Assembly: GCA_902362975.1 (NCBI GenBank)
Contig: CABIYO010000020.1
Location: forward strand, 1 to 45,989
Direction of reading: 5' to 3'
Source of the DNA: Caryophanales bacterium
GTDB lineage: Bacteria > Bacillota > Bacilli > Exiguobacteriales > Exiguobacteriaceae
Length of the DNA stretch: 45,989 nucleotides
Position numbers and translations under genes: made by a program. Each line of letters begins with the position of its first letter. The stretch's first letter is position 1. The notes beneath the pieces are model-generated. The model was not told where the DNA came from, did no database searches, and worked only from the letters and a program-made list of their open reading frames with translations. Below are positions 8,078-16,024 of the stretch, piece after piece.

Positions 8078-8530
8078 TTAAGACGTATGCGTATATCGGA
8101 TTAATGTGACGCCATGTTCTGGTTCGAATTCGGCACTCGGTTCAAATCCAAGTTTCGTATACAGACGCTTCGCCGGTCCGTTATGCTTGCCCGTATGCAC
8201 GTAAATCAACTTTCCTTTGTGAATGCTCAATACGTGTTCGAGTAGCGTCGTCGCCAGTCTCGCCCGAAAGTATGTCGGGTCGATACATAGTTTCGTGATT
8301 TCAACAGTTTTCTCCGATGCTTCCACCGTGACAAATCCAATCAACCGCTCGTCGATATATAAGCCATAACTCGTGCCTGGTAAGTTTTGAATGACATCAA
8401 TCGTCTCGTAGCGCGCCGGGATTTCGTCAAACCCGAGTAGTTCCGCTTCGACTGCATAAGCGTTACGTTGAATCTCGAGCATCTGTTGGGCTTGCTCAAA
8501 TTGATGGATGGCAACTTCTTTTAGCTGCAT
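8078..8530 (-). CDS. GNAT family acetyltransferase, divergent motif A
   Basis: A 150-residue GNAT-fold protein. Strand 4 and motif A are VEITKLCIDPTYFRARLATT; the usual R-x-x-G-x-G loop is RARLAT here, lacking both glycines, so acetyl-CoA binding may be altered. The C-terminal part KGKLIYVHTGKHNGPAKRLY then KLGF is a normal motif B with the KLGF ending. The ATG at 8530 is followed 15 bases upstream by the MBL-fold gene's stop, so it is probably the third gene of a NUDIX-MBL-GNAT operon. The acceptor substrate is unknown. Confidence 0.75.
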   Translation of the reverse strand: MQLKEVAIHQFEQAQQMLEIQRNAYAVEAELLGFDEIPARYETIDVIQNLPGTSYGLYIDERLIGFVTVEASEKTVEITKLCIDPTYFRARLATTLLEHVLSIHKGKLIYVHTGKHNGPAKRLYTKLGFEPSAEFEPEHGVTLIRYTHTS

Positions 8531-8545
8531 GGTTCAACCCTCCCG

Positions 8546-9259
8546 TTAACGGATAAACTTTCTCGCTTGTTTCCGTTTCGCCCGTTTCAACGCCAAATAG
8601 AGCCTGTGCGTCCCTTTGAGTGGTGGACCATGTCCGACGAAGGTGAGGAGTGGTGACAGGTCCACTAGCCGCTCCGCACGCTCGACAGCAACGGACCGAT
8701 TCCACGTCGCGAGTCCTGGTAGTGGGAATAACGGCCGAACATCCCCCGCCACCGCTGTCCCTCCATGAGTTTGAAAAGCATCACCTGCAAATAACACCCG
8801 ATTTTCCTCGTCATAGTACGCAATCGACCCTGGCGTATGACCCGCTGCATCGAGGACACGTAAACCGAATAACCGCTCACCAATATCTAGTATCGCATCC
8901 GGTGTAGAACGGATCGTCGGCAAAGAACCACGAATCTTGTTCTGCTCCCCCTCCTCTAGTGACCGATCTCCTGATAAGAGGAGGGCATCACGACGGGAGA
9001 TGAAGAGTTCGGCGAGCGGATGCTCTGCTTTGATGGCGTCCACCCCACCGACATGATCCCCGTGGGCATGCGTTAACAATATTGCGAGGAGTGGCTTGTC
9101 GAGCTCGGCGATAAACGACAAAATGTCGGTCGCGTTTCGTTTCAGCGCCGTGTCGATTAAGACGAGTCCGAGCTCATGCTCAATCAACTGAACGTTGATT
9201 GGCAGTATGGATGCGTAAAAGGTCAGTTGATGGATATGTCCATATCGTCTCACTTTCAT
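8546..9259 (-). CDS. MBL-fold metallo-hydrolase
   Basis: A 237-residue metallo-beta-lactamase fold hydrolase. The metal site is THAHGDHVGG (His 64, His 66, Asp 68, His 69), then AGHTPGSIAYY for the third His and FAGDAF for the bridging Asp, and a late GHGP for the last His, so a full two-metal site is present. The start chosen is the ATG at 9259, which has GGAGGCTCAACG in front; an upstream in-frame ATG would give a basic extension overlapping the NUDIX gene and has no ribosome site. It lies 11 bases behind the NUDIX gene. Typical family substrates are thioesters or phosphodiesters; the specific one is not evident. Confidence 0.85.
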   Translation of the reverse strand: MKVRRYGHIHQLTFYASILPINVQLIEHELGLVLIDTALKRNATDILSFIAELDKPLLAILLTHAHGDHVGGVDAIKAEHPLAELFISRRDALLLSGDRSLEEGEQNKIRGSLPTIRSTPDAILDIGERLFGLRVLDAAGHTPGSIAYYDEENRVLFAGDAFQTHGGTAVAGDVRPLFPLPGLATWNRSVAVERAERLVDLSPLLTFVGHGPPLKGTHRLYLALKRAKRKQARKFIR

Positions 9260-9270
9260 CGTTGAGCCTC

Positions 9271-9888
9271 CTAGTCGAATAAAGTGGTCCAGTCTTCTTC
9301 TTGCCAATGCGCGTCAAAGCACATATGAATCTGTTCAAGCGTATTGCGGGCAAGGGAGAGCTCAGGTAAATCGTCTCGTTCAAAGAAACCGACGTCACTC
9401 GTCTCCACGCCGGCGCTCCCCTCCCCGTCACCAGTCAGTGCACACTCGATGAAAAGTTTGTAATAATGCTCCGAGAGAGGCGGATGTGGATGTTCATGCA
9501 TGTCGAACAAGGCGAGCAATCGTACTGGAATCACATCTAGGCCAGCCTCTTCCTCTACTTCTTTTATAATATTCGAGGCAGGAGAGCGATTCACTTCACA
9601 GAAGCCACCGGGTAAGGTCCACAACCCATCTGACCGCTCCTTCACGAGCAGGATTCGGTCATCTTTGAAGATGACGCCTCGCACATCAAGTTTCGGAGTC
9701 GGATAACCGTCCACATGAACGAGTTGTAAGATAGCTTCGTTCGATAAGTTCGAGTGCCGTTCATACATCTCTCTTACGATTTCTTGTAACTCTTCGTACC
9801 GTTCTCGGTCATATTGATCACGCGTGAACGTCAGACCGGCCTGAGACAGCGCCTGAATCCGTTTCGCCCACGTCAGCCATTGAGACAT
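9271..9888 (-). CDS. NUDIX hydrolase with N-terminal helical domain (YjhB-like)
   Basis: A 205-residue hydrolase of nucleoside-diphosphate derivatives, of the kind often called ADP-ribose pyrophosphatase. An N-terminal helical domain (residues 1-60, with LTFTRDQYDRERYEELQEI) matches the Nudix_N domain found in YjhB-like proteins. The Nudix box is GGFCEVNRSPASNIIKEVEE, EAGL: the first Glu of the consensus is Arg and the Arg is Lys, but the metal-binding Glu cluster is intact, and such variants are normal in this subfamily. The ATG follows GGGGGGAT. It heads the operon with the MBL and GNAT genes. Confidence 0.85.
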   Translation of the reverse strand: MSQWLTWAKRIQALSQAGLTFTRDQYDRERYEELQEIVREMYERHSNLSNEAILQLVHVDGYPTPKLDVRGVIFKDDRILLVKERSDGLWTLPGGFCEVNRSPASNIIKEVEEEAGLDVIPVRLLALFDMHEHPHPPLSEHYYKLFIECALTGDGEGSAGVETSDVGFFERDDLPELSLARNTLEQIHMCFDAHWQEEDWTTLFD

Positions 9889-9966
9889 ATAGATCCCCCC
9901 TATCTTTTGTCCTACATAACTTTTTCGGCAAATCGATGCATTCTTCCTTTTCAGAACTCACATTCG

Positions 9967-9994
9967 CTGACATCAGTTTTCAATCACGTATACT
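9967..9994 (+). promoter_or_regulatory. Sigma-A-type promoter before the DinB remnant
   Basis: CTGACA and TATACT with a 16-base spacer, followed by AAAAGAAAATGG. It points at the DinB-like remnant and is probably left over from the intact gene. Confidence 0.45.
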
Positions 9995-10052
9995 AAAAGA
10001 AAATGGAAATGAAATGTTGAGAAAACACTGTGAATTGATCAGGTTCAGATAA

Positions 10053-10331
10053 AATCTCACACGTTATTCCATGCCCGACTTGCAATGCAAGCATGCCCCG
10101 AGCATCTGGTCCATTGGTCACATATTCGACCATCTCATTTTGATCGCAAAGGAGTATTTAGAAGAGGCCGCCCGCTGCCTACGTAGAGAGGGTGAACTCG
10201 GTGGCGAGAAGACGTCTTTTGGGGTAAAGTTGTTCGAACGGGGAGACTTTCCACCGATAAAAATCGAGCTCCCGCCTGATACGACAAAAAGACCTGTGAA
10301 CGGCGAATCAGCCAAATCACAGGTCTTTTGA
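10053..10331 (+). pseudogene. DinB-superfamily protein, truncated remnant
   Basis: The open frame holds APSIWSIGHIFDHLILIAKE, the conserved first metal-binding helix region of DinB/YfiT-like proteins (W-S-I-x-x-I-xx-HL), then a middle segment ending FPPIKIELP. DinB proteins are four-helix bundles of about 150-170 residues, often thiol-dependent metalloenzymes. Here the first helix is missing, no ribosome site precedes the ATG at 10071, a stop lies at 10050, and the 3' end runs straight into the parC terminator. About half the domain, with the distal His residues, is absent, so I call it a relic rather than a gene. Confidence 0.6.
10284..10330 (-). terminator. Terminator of the parE-parC operon
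   Basis: On the minus strand AAAGACCTGTGA and TCACAGGTCTTT pair around a 17-base loop and are followed by TTTTTGTCG. It starts just after the parC stop codon. Confidence 0.85.
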
Positions 10332-12737
10332 TTAATCGAGATACACGTCCTCGATTTCACCGAACGAGTCTTCGTCAAAGACGAACGAACCGTTGGCATA
10401 GCGATCGAGTAGCGTAAGGGTTTTTGTTTTCACTTGTTTTGCTTTTTCTTTCCCGACGATATGAAGCGTCTCATCCCCATGTACTGGAAGCACACGACGG
10501 ATTTGGTGCGGTTTTGATTTGACCTCACGAATGAGCATCGTCCCCCGAAGGTTGCGGTTCGTACAGTCGAACTGGTCCTCAAGTTTCATCTTCTTGACCG
10601 CTCCCCGTTGCGTCACGAGAACGAACAACGGTGGCGTGAAGAAGGAGAAGGCATCGGCGACGAGGTCACCGTCTTTCAGGTTCATCGCCTTCACACCGGC
10701 TGCCCGCTGTCCGACGACAGGGACATCATCCTCTTTGAACCAGAGCCCGTATCCACGCTCTGAGACGAGGAACAACTGCCCAGGACCGTCACTGATTCCG
10801 GCGAAGACGACCTCGTCGTCACCTTTCAACTTCAAGGCCATGAGTGGTTTCGATTTCCGTTGCGCATCATAGTCGCGTAACGGTGTACGTTTGACCATCC
10901 CATCTTTCGTCACGAAGAGGCAATGGGCGTCCGTATCGAACGTCGAGACGACGTCTGCCGAGATGACCTGTTCCCCTTCAATTGGGACGAGGTTGGCGAC
11001 GTGTTGTCCAGCATCCTTCCACTTCGATTCTGGAATCTGATGGATCGGAATGAGGAGGTAGCTGCCCTTGTTCGTCCAAACGAGCAAGTGGTCCGTCGTC
11101 ATGGCTTGTGTCGTGAGAAGCGGACGATCCTTCTCTTTCATCTCTGGTAAGACGTCACTCGAGGCGCCATACGAGCGCATCGAGGCACGTTTGACGTACC
11201 CGTCACGACTGACGAATACCATCGTCTCCTCGACAGCAATCATAACTTCCGTCTTCAGTTTTAATTCTTCAACTTCCGACTCAATGACCGAACGACGGTC
11301 ATCTCCGAACTCGTCACGCAATGCCGTAAGTTCTTTCACGATCAACTTCCGTTTTGTCGCGTCCACGTCGAGGATGTTAGAGAGGCGGGCAATCTCTTTT
11401 TGGAGCGCCTTTGCTTCTTTTTGCAACTCGACGATGTCCGTATTCGTGAGTCGATACAATTGGAGCATAACGACGGCTTCGGCTTGTCGTTCCGTGAATG
11501 AGAACCGCTCCATCAGTTTCTTCTTCGCGTCCGCTTTATCTGTTGCGGAACGAATCAATTCGAGCGTCTCATCGAGGACCGAGATGGCTTGTTCTAAAGC
11601 ATCGACGATTTCGGCACGTTTCTTCGCCTGTTCGAGCTCGAACGTCGTCCGGCGTGTCACGACCTCTTCGACGTGTTTCAAATAGGCGTCAATGATCGGG
11701 ATAATTCCCATCTGTTTCGGCGTCCGATTCACGATGGAGACCATATTGTAGTTATAGGAGAGCTGCAGGTCCGTATGCTTCAAGAAAAAGTGAAGGACAC
11801 CTTCCGCGTCCGCTTCTTTCTTCAATTCGATGACGACCCGAAGACCCGTCCGATCTGTTTCGTCTCGGACTTCCGCGACGCCTTCGACCTTTTTATCGAG
11901 ACGGAGCTCTTCCATCTTTTTGACGAGGTTCGCCTTGTTCACTTCATACGGAAGTTCTGTGATCGTGATCTGTTCCCGGCCACCTTTCAATTGCTCAATC
12001 TCGGACTTCGCCCGGATGATGACCTTCCCTTTACCGGTCTCGAACGCCTTGAGGATACCATCTTTCCCCATGACCGTACCACCAGTAGGGAAGTCAGGAC
12101 CTGTGACGTACTCGAGTGCGTCTTTCGCCGTATCGACCTGGCCCTTCAAGCGTGCGATGGCGAGGTTGAGGACTTCTGTCAAGTTATGCGGTGGGATCTC
12201 CGTCGCATAACCGGCTGAGATCCCTGTCGTCCCGTTCATAAGCAGGTTGGGGAGGAGCGACGGCAAGACGAGCGGTTCTTCCGTCGAATCATCAAAGTTC
12301 GGCGTATAATCGACCGTATTCTTCGCAATCGACGTCAACATGACACCCGCAATCTTCGAGAGACGAGCTTCCGTATAACGCATGGCCGCCGCCGGGTCAC
12401 CGTCCATCGACCCATTGTTCCCATGCATGTCGATGAGTGGATATCGGAGTTTCCAGTCTTGCGAGAGACGAACCATCGCCTCATAGACGGACGAGTCCCC
12501 GTGCGGATGATAGTTCCCGATGACGTTTCCGACCGTCTTCGCAGACTTCCGATATGGCTTGTCGTTTGTATTCCCCTCATGGTGCATCGCATATAGAATC
12601 CGGCGCTGTACAGGCTTAAGTCCGTCACGAGCGTCCGGTAAGGCGCGGTCTTGGATAATATATTTCGAATAACGCCCGAACCGGTCACCGACGACCTGTT
12701 CGAGAGATAGGTTTAAAATGTGTTGAATCGTCGACAT
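10332..12737 (-). CDS. parC: DNA topoisomerase IV subunit A (ParC)
   Basis: An 801-residue type IIA topoisomerase A subunit that, with ParE, decatenates daughter chromosomes. The N-terminal breakage-reunion domain has YHPHGDSSVYEAMVRLSQDW (residues 76-95) and the catalytic Tyr 121 in AMRYTEAR. The quinolone-determining positions corresponding to Ser 80 and Glu 84 of Staphylococcus GrlA are Ser 82 and Glu 86, the sensitive state. After a coiled coil (about 370-480) the C-terminal beta-pinwheel repeats read VFVSRDGYVKR and LFVTKDGMVKRT. It has no GyrA box (QRRGGKG) that I can see, which supports ParC rather than GyrA. It starts 2 bases after parE ends, and a terminator follows. Confidence 0.97.
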   Translation of the reverse strand: MSTIQHILNLSLEQVVGDRFGRYSKYIIQDRALPDARDGLKPVQRRILYAMHHEGNTNDKPYRKSAKTVGNVIGNYHPHGDSSVYEAMVRLSQDWKLRYPLIDMHGNNGSMDGDPAAAMRYTEARLSKIAGVMLTSIAKNTVDYTPNFDDSTEEPLVLPSLLPNLLMNGTTGISAGYATEIPPHNLTEVLNLAIARLKGQVDTAKDALEYVTGPDFPTGGTVMGKDGILKAFETGKGKVIIRAKSEIEQLKGGREQITITELPYEVNKANLVKKMEELRLDKKVEGVAEVRDETDRTGLRVVIELKKEADAEGVLHFFLKHTDLQLSYNYNMVSIVNRTPKQMGIIPIIDAYLKHVEEVVTRRTTFELEQAKKRAEIVDALEQAISVLDETLELIRSATDKADAKKKLMERFSFTERQAEAVVMLQLYRLTNTDIVELQKEAKALQKEIARLSNILDVDATKRKLIVKELTALRDEFGDDRRSVIESEVEELKLKTEVMIAVEETMVFVSRDGYVKRASMRSYGASSDVLPEMKEKDRPLLTTQAMTTDHLLVWTNKGSYLLIPIHQIPESKWKDAGQHVANLVPIEGEQVISADVVSTFDTDAHCLFVTKDGMVKRTPLRDYDAQRKSKPLMALKLKGDDEVVFAGISDGPGQLFLVSERGYGLWFKEDDVPVVGQRAAGVKAMNLKDGDLVADAFSFFTPPLFVLVTQRGAVKKMKLEDQFDCTNRNLRGTMLIREVKSKPHQIRRVLPVHGDETLHIVGKEKAKQVKTKTLTLLDRYANGSFVFDEDSFGEIEDVYLD

Positions 12738-12739
12738 GG

Positions 12740-14707
12740 TTACATCACTTCCTCAATCGCTTTAGTCACATGTTCATTGGCGATGATCGAATCATCTTCC
12801 TGGAGTCCGAAGGCGACGTTCTCCTCAATCCATTCACGACGGTGCGTGACATTGTCGCCCATCAGGACAGACACACGCTTATCCGCAACGGCAGCATCGT
12901 CGACTGTGACACGGATGAGTGTACGAGTGTCCGGGTTCATCGTCGTCTCCCATAACTGGTCTGCGTTCATCTCGCCAAGACCCTTGTAGCGTTGAAGGAT
13001 ATAGCCTTTCTTATACACTTTGACGAGCTTCTCGAGCGCCTCTTCGTCCCAAGCATAGTCGAACTGCTCGGACTTGCCTTTCCCTTTTGAGATGCGATAG
13101 AGCGGTGGCAAGGCGACGAACACACGACCCGCCTCGACGAGCGGACGCATATAACGGAAGAAGAACGTGAGGAGGAGCACTTGGATGTGTGCGCCGTCCG
13201 TATCGGCATCCGTCATGATGATGATTTTGTCGAAGTTGCAGTCGTCCAAGTCGAAATCGTGACCGACCCCGGCGCCGATCGCATGGATGATCGTATTGAT
13301 TTCTTCATTCTTCATGATGTCCTGAAGTTTCGACTTCTCCGAGTTGATGACCTTCCCGCGTAGTGGGAGGATGGCTTGGAACGTCCGGTCACGCCCTTGT
13401 TTGGCTGATCCACCGGCCGAGTCACCCTCGACGAGGAACAGTTCGTTCTTGGCGGCATTCTTCGACGTCGCCGGCGTCAATTTCCCGTTCAAGATGTTCG
13501 AACGTTTCTTTTTCTTGCCGTTACGGGCCTCTTCTCGGGCCTTACGCGCCGCCTCGCGCGCTTGTGCCGCACGAATTGCCTTCTTGATGAGCATTGTCGC
13601 CATCTGAGGGTTCTCTTCTAGGAAGATCGTCAACTGTTTCGCCATGACGCTATCGGCACTCGCACGCGCCTCCGGTGAACCGAGCTTCGATTTCGTCTGC
13701 CCCTCGAACTGGAGGAATTCCTCCGGGATTCGGACCGACACGATGAGCGTGAGTCCCTCACGGACGTCGCCGCCGTCGAGATTTTTATCTTTCTCTTTGA
13801 GCAGTCCGTTCTTACGGGCATATTCATTCATAATCCGGGTCATCGCGGTCTTCGCGCCGACCTCATGCGTCCCACCGTCACGCGTTCGGACGTTGTTGAC
13901 GAATGAGAGGACGTTCTCGGAATAGGCGTCCGTGAACTGGAAGGCGAGTTCGATCTCGATTTCGTTCTCTGTCCCTTCGAAATAGACGATTGGGTGGAGT
14001 GTCGCCTTGTCGTCGTTCAAGTATTGGACGAACTCGGCAATCCCTTCCTCGTAATGGAACGTCTCTTGCTTCTCCGTACGCTCGTCCGTGAGCGTGATCG
14101 TCAATCCTTTTAAGAGGAAAGCCGATTCACGGAGGCGTTCGGCGAGCGTGTCATAGTTATACGTCGTCGTTGAGAAGATGGTCGCATCCGGTTTGAAATA
14201 GACACTCGTGCCGGTTTGGCGTGTCTTGCCTGTCTCAATCAGTGTCGTTTGAGGCACACCGCCGTCTGCAAAGGTCTGTTCGAACACTTTTCCGTCACGA
14301 TGAATCGTCACGACGACCTTGCTTGATAGGGCGTTGACGACCGAGGCACCGACGCCGTGGAGTCCACCAGATGTCTTGTATCCGCCTTGGCCGAACTTCC
14401 CGCCGGCGTGAAGGACCGTGAAGATGACTTCTGGGGTAGGCTTTCCGGAGGCGTGCATTCCTGTCGGCATCCCGCGTCCGTGGTCACGGACCGTGATGGC
14501 ATCGTCCTTATGAATCGTCACATCGATTTGACCACCGAACCCAGCGAGCGCCTCATCGATCGCGTTGTCGACGATCTCATAGACGAGATGGTGAAGTCCG
14601 CGATGGTCGGTTGACCCGATGTACATCCCCGGTCGTTTCCGCACGGCCGTGAGTCCTTCGAGCACCTGGATGGCGTCTTCATTGTAATTAAATAGATCTG
14701 TTGACAT
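12740..14707 (-). CDS. parE: DNA topoisomerase IV subunit B (ParE)
   Basis: A 655-residue ATPase subunit of topoisomerase IV. The GHKL ATPase shows EIVDNAIDEA (Glu 44, Asn 48), DHGRGMP with Asp 75, and GGLHGVGASVVNAL. The TOPRIM domain has LVEGDSAGGSAKQGRDR and DADTDGAHI, both metal-binding motifs. Length fits ParE/GrlB (640-665). I take the ATG at 14707, preceded by GAGGTGACTGCT and giving the family start MSTDLFNYNEDAI; a longer frame upstream lacks a ribosome site and family similarity. It is cotranscribed with parC and sits next to the yneT-like gene, the same order as in Bacillus. Confidence 0.97.
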   Translation of the reverse strand: MSTDLFNYNEDAIQVLEGLTAVRKRPGMYIGSTDHRGLHHLVYEIVDNAIDEALAGFGGQIDVTIHKDDAITVRDHGRGMPTGMHASGKPTPEVIFTVLHAGGKFGQGGYKTSGGLHGVGASVVNALSSKVVVTIHRDGKVFEQTFADGGVPQTTLIETGKTRQTGTSVYFKPDATIFSTTTYNYDTLAERLRESAFLLKGLTITLTDERTEKQETFHYEEGIAEFVQYLNDDKATLHPIVYFEGTENEIEIELAFQFTDAYSENVLSFVNNVRTRDGGTHEVGAKTAMTRIMNEYARKNGLLKEKDKNLDGGDVREGLTLIVSVRIPEEFLQFEGQTKSKLGSPEARASADSVMAKQLTIFLEENPQMATMLIKKAIRAAQAREAARKAREEARNGKKKKRSNILNGKLTPATSKNAAKNELFLVEGDSAGGSAKQGRDRTFQAILPLRGKVINSEKSKLQDIMKNEEINTIIHAIGAGVGHDFDLDDCNFDKIIIMTDADTDGAHIQVLLLTFFFRYMRPLVEAGRVFVALPPLYRISKGKGKSEQFDYAWDEEALEKLVKVYKKGYILQRYKGLGEMNADQLWETTMNPDTRTLIRVTVDDAAVADKRVSVLMGDNVTHRREWIEENVAFGLQEDDSIIANEHVTKAIEEVM

Positions 14708-14802
14708 AGCAGTCACCTCAATTTCGAACACACGTTCGTTTTTCTTTCCTATTGTATAGCTGTTCATCGATTCTGGCAAGCCTCCCTTGTCAGCCATCGC
14801 TG

Positions 14803-14833
14803 AAAAAAAGGAGACCTACCAAGGAGGTAGGTC
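14803..14833 (-). terminator. Terminator of the CoA-binding protein gene
   Basis: On the minus strand AGACCTACC and GGTAGGTCT pair around TCCT/CCTT and are followed by CCTTTTTTT. It ends transcription of the yneT-like gene before parE. Confidence 0.85.
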
Positions 14834-15238
14834 TTATCCGAGTAGACGAGCATGCTCCACGTACAGGCAGCGGTTCTCGATATAATCGAGCCCGGCGTCA
14901 CGCACGATTTGCTCCGCCTCAGGACTTGAGAGACCGAGCTGATTGAAGACGAGCCCGACATCCCCATGTCGTACCGCATCTTCTGCGACACCTGCTAAAA
15001 ATTCGCTGCGACGGAACACGTCGACGATATCGATTCTACCCGGGATGCTCTCGACGGACGGATACACCTTACGGCCGTTCCACACCTCGAGCATCGGGTT
15101 GACAGGGATGACGGTATACCCGACACGGAGCAAATACTCCGCAATCTGGTTGGCCGTCTTGTTCGGGTTGTCGGACACACCGACGACCGCGATGGTCTTC
15201 GCTTCAGACAAAAGTTTCTTCAAACGCTGATCATCCAT
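14834..15238 (-). CDS. CoA-binding domain protein (YneT-like)
   Basis: A 134-residue single CoA_binding (Rossmann) domain, as in the N-terminal part of succinyl-CoA synthetase alpha. The nucleotide loop is AVVGVSDNPNKTANQIAEYL, followed by GYTVIPVNP, VDVFRRSE and the C-terminal motif IENRCLYVEHARL typical of YccU/YneT proteins. Small stand-alone members bind CoA, but no reaction is established. The ATG at 15238 follows GGGGGATTTT. In Bacillus the orthologue also lies directly upstream of parE (grlB); here a terminator separates the two. Confidence 0.85.
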   Translation of the reverse strand: MDDQRLKKLLSEAKTIAVVGVSDNPNKTANQIAEYLLRVGYTVIPVNPMLEVWNGRKVYPSVESIPGRIDIVDVFRRSEFLAGVAEDAVRHGDVGLVFNQLGLSSPEAEQIVRDAGLDYIENRCLYVEHARLLG

Positions 15239-15268
15239 CCAAAATCCCCCTTTGGTTTACGTTTACAG

Positions 15269-15278
15269 TGTAACGTTA
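15269..15278. repeat. Perfect 10-base palindrome upstream of the yneT-like gene
   Basis: GTAACGTTAC reads identically on both strands and lies in the leader of the yneT-like gene, 30 bases before its start and downstream of the predicted promoter. It could be an operator; nothing else supports this. Confidence 0.35.
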
Positions 15279-15314
15279 CCTTCCTTCCTGTTTCAAGTCT
15301 TATTTTCATCATAA

Positions 15315-15344
15315 GGTATAATGGACCCAACATTAAAATTTCAA
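15315..15344 (-). promoter_or_regulatory. Sigma-A-type promoter for the yneT-like gene
   Basis: On the minus strand TTGAAA and TATACC (overlapping TTATAC) are separated by 18 bases, about 75 bases upstream of the yneT-like start. Confidence 0.45.
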
Positions 15345-15358
15345 GACAAACCAATATG

Positions 15359-15370
15359 GTTTACATAACA
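15359..15370 (-). repeat. Copy 2 of the dif-core 12-mer (inverted relative to copy 3)
   Basis: Read on the minus strand, TGTTATGTAAAC is identical to the core of the dif-like site at 7993-8020 and to the sequence at 17041-17052. The surrounding ATAATTTGTTATGTAAAC agrees at 16 of 18 bases with the copy after the xer gene. Copies 2 and 3 face each other and bracket the GGDEF remnant and the recombinase gene. Confidence 0.6.
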
Positions 15371-15455
15371 AATTATCGTCTACCATTTGTTTTGCTATAA
15401 AATCAATCAGTCGATTAACCGCTCGTTTGAGATACAATCACGCAAATCACAAACA

Positions 15456-15481
15456 TTGCGTGAAATATCCATTTCACGCAA
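15456..15481. repeat. Perfect 11-base inverted repeat (4-base spacer)
   Basis: TTGCGTGAAAT, ATCC, ATTTCACGCAA: a perfect hairpin-forming repeat in a noncoding stretch. No T-run follows on either strand, so it is not an ordinary terminator. It could be an operator or part of an element end. It lies between the inverted dif-like core at 15359 and the promoter before the GGDEF remnant. Confidence 0.6.
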
Positions 15482-15507
15482 CAATACATACGGAATAAGG
15501 ACGTTTT

Positions 15508-15535
15508 TTGAGGTCATTTTGCGGTCTTCTATACA
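15508..15535 (+). promoter_or_regulatory. Sigma-A-type promoter before the GGDEF remnant
   Basis: TTGAGG and TATACA with a 16-base spacer, about 35 bases before the remnant's ATG. It could still drive the recombinase gene downstream, since no terminator intervenes. Confidence 0.4.
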
Positions 15536-15570
15536 AATTTAATCATTGTTTCGTTATACTAAAAGAAAGG

Positions 15571-16009
15571 ATGAGTGTGATAGGAACAACCTATGAAACT
15601 AGTCAAGGAACACTGTATATAAACGAATTACTTTTCACGGCAATGTTATCGTCTAGTTGGTCCACATCCTATTTTGCAACATGAAGGCGTTCCGTATGCA
15701 CTCGTTCTCGGTGACATCGATCGATTCAAATCGTTTAACGAGACATACGATCATGATTGTGCGGACCGGGTGCTTCAACAAGTAGCTTCCCATATTATTA
15801 TCCGATATCGACGGCATGGCGGTCCGCTGGGGAGACGACAAATCGAGTCAATCCCTCCCCATTACACAGGAGAACGTCTTCATATCACAATGACATTCGG
15901 ACTTGCGGTTCGTGTTGGTCACAATACGGTCAATGAGATCGTCAAAGAAGCGAACAACTCCTTTCGTGAAGGGAAGCGTAGCGGAAAGAATCAAATAAGA
16001 ACTACATAA
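15571..16009 (+). pseudogene. GGDEF-domain (diguanylate cyclase) remnant
   Basis: Pieces of a diguanylate cyclase domain remain in shifting frames. YALVLGDIDRFKSFNETYDH corresponds to the metal- and substrate-binding GDIDxFKxxND-YGH segment, and the end HITMTFGLAVR then EANNSFREGKRSGKNQI matches the family's ITVSFG and AD-ALY-AK-xGRN-Q ending. The active-site loop (RWGGDEF) survives only out of frame as VRWGDD near 15820-15840 and lacks GGEEF. The 5' end (ATG at 15571) reads into a stop at 15679 in a different frame. Internal deletions and frameshifts make cyclic di-GMP synthesis impossible. It abuts the recombinase gene by 15 bases. Confidence 0.75.
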
Positions 16010-16024
16010 AGAAAGGGGCATTCT

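Noticed and set aside
10071..10331. DinB-like frame as an intact gene
   Set aside because: Half the domain is missing, there is no ribosome site, and it ends in another gene's terminator.
11068..12218. Long open frames on the plus strand inside parC (for example 11068-11685 and 11673-12218)
   Set aside because: They are antisense to a clearly conserved gene, lack ribosome sites and have low-complexity, family-free translations; they arise from codon bias on the opposite strand.
14708..14797. N-terminal extension of parE to 14797
   Set aside because: The start at 14707 has a ribosome site and gives the family N-terminus MSTDLFNYNEDAI; the extension overlaps the T-rich region of the upstream terminator.
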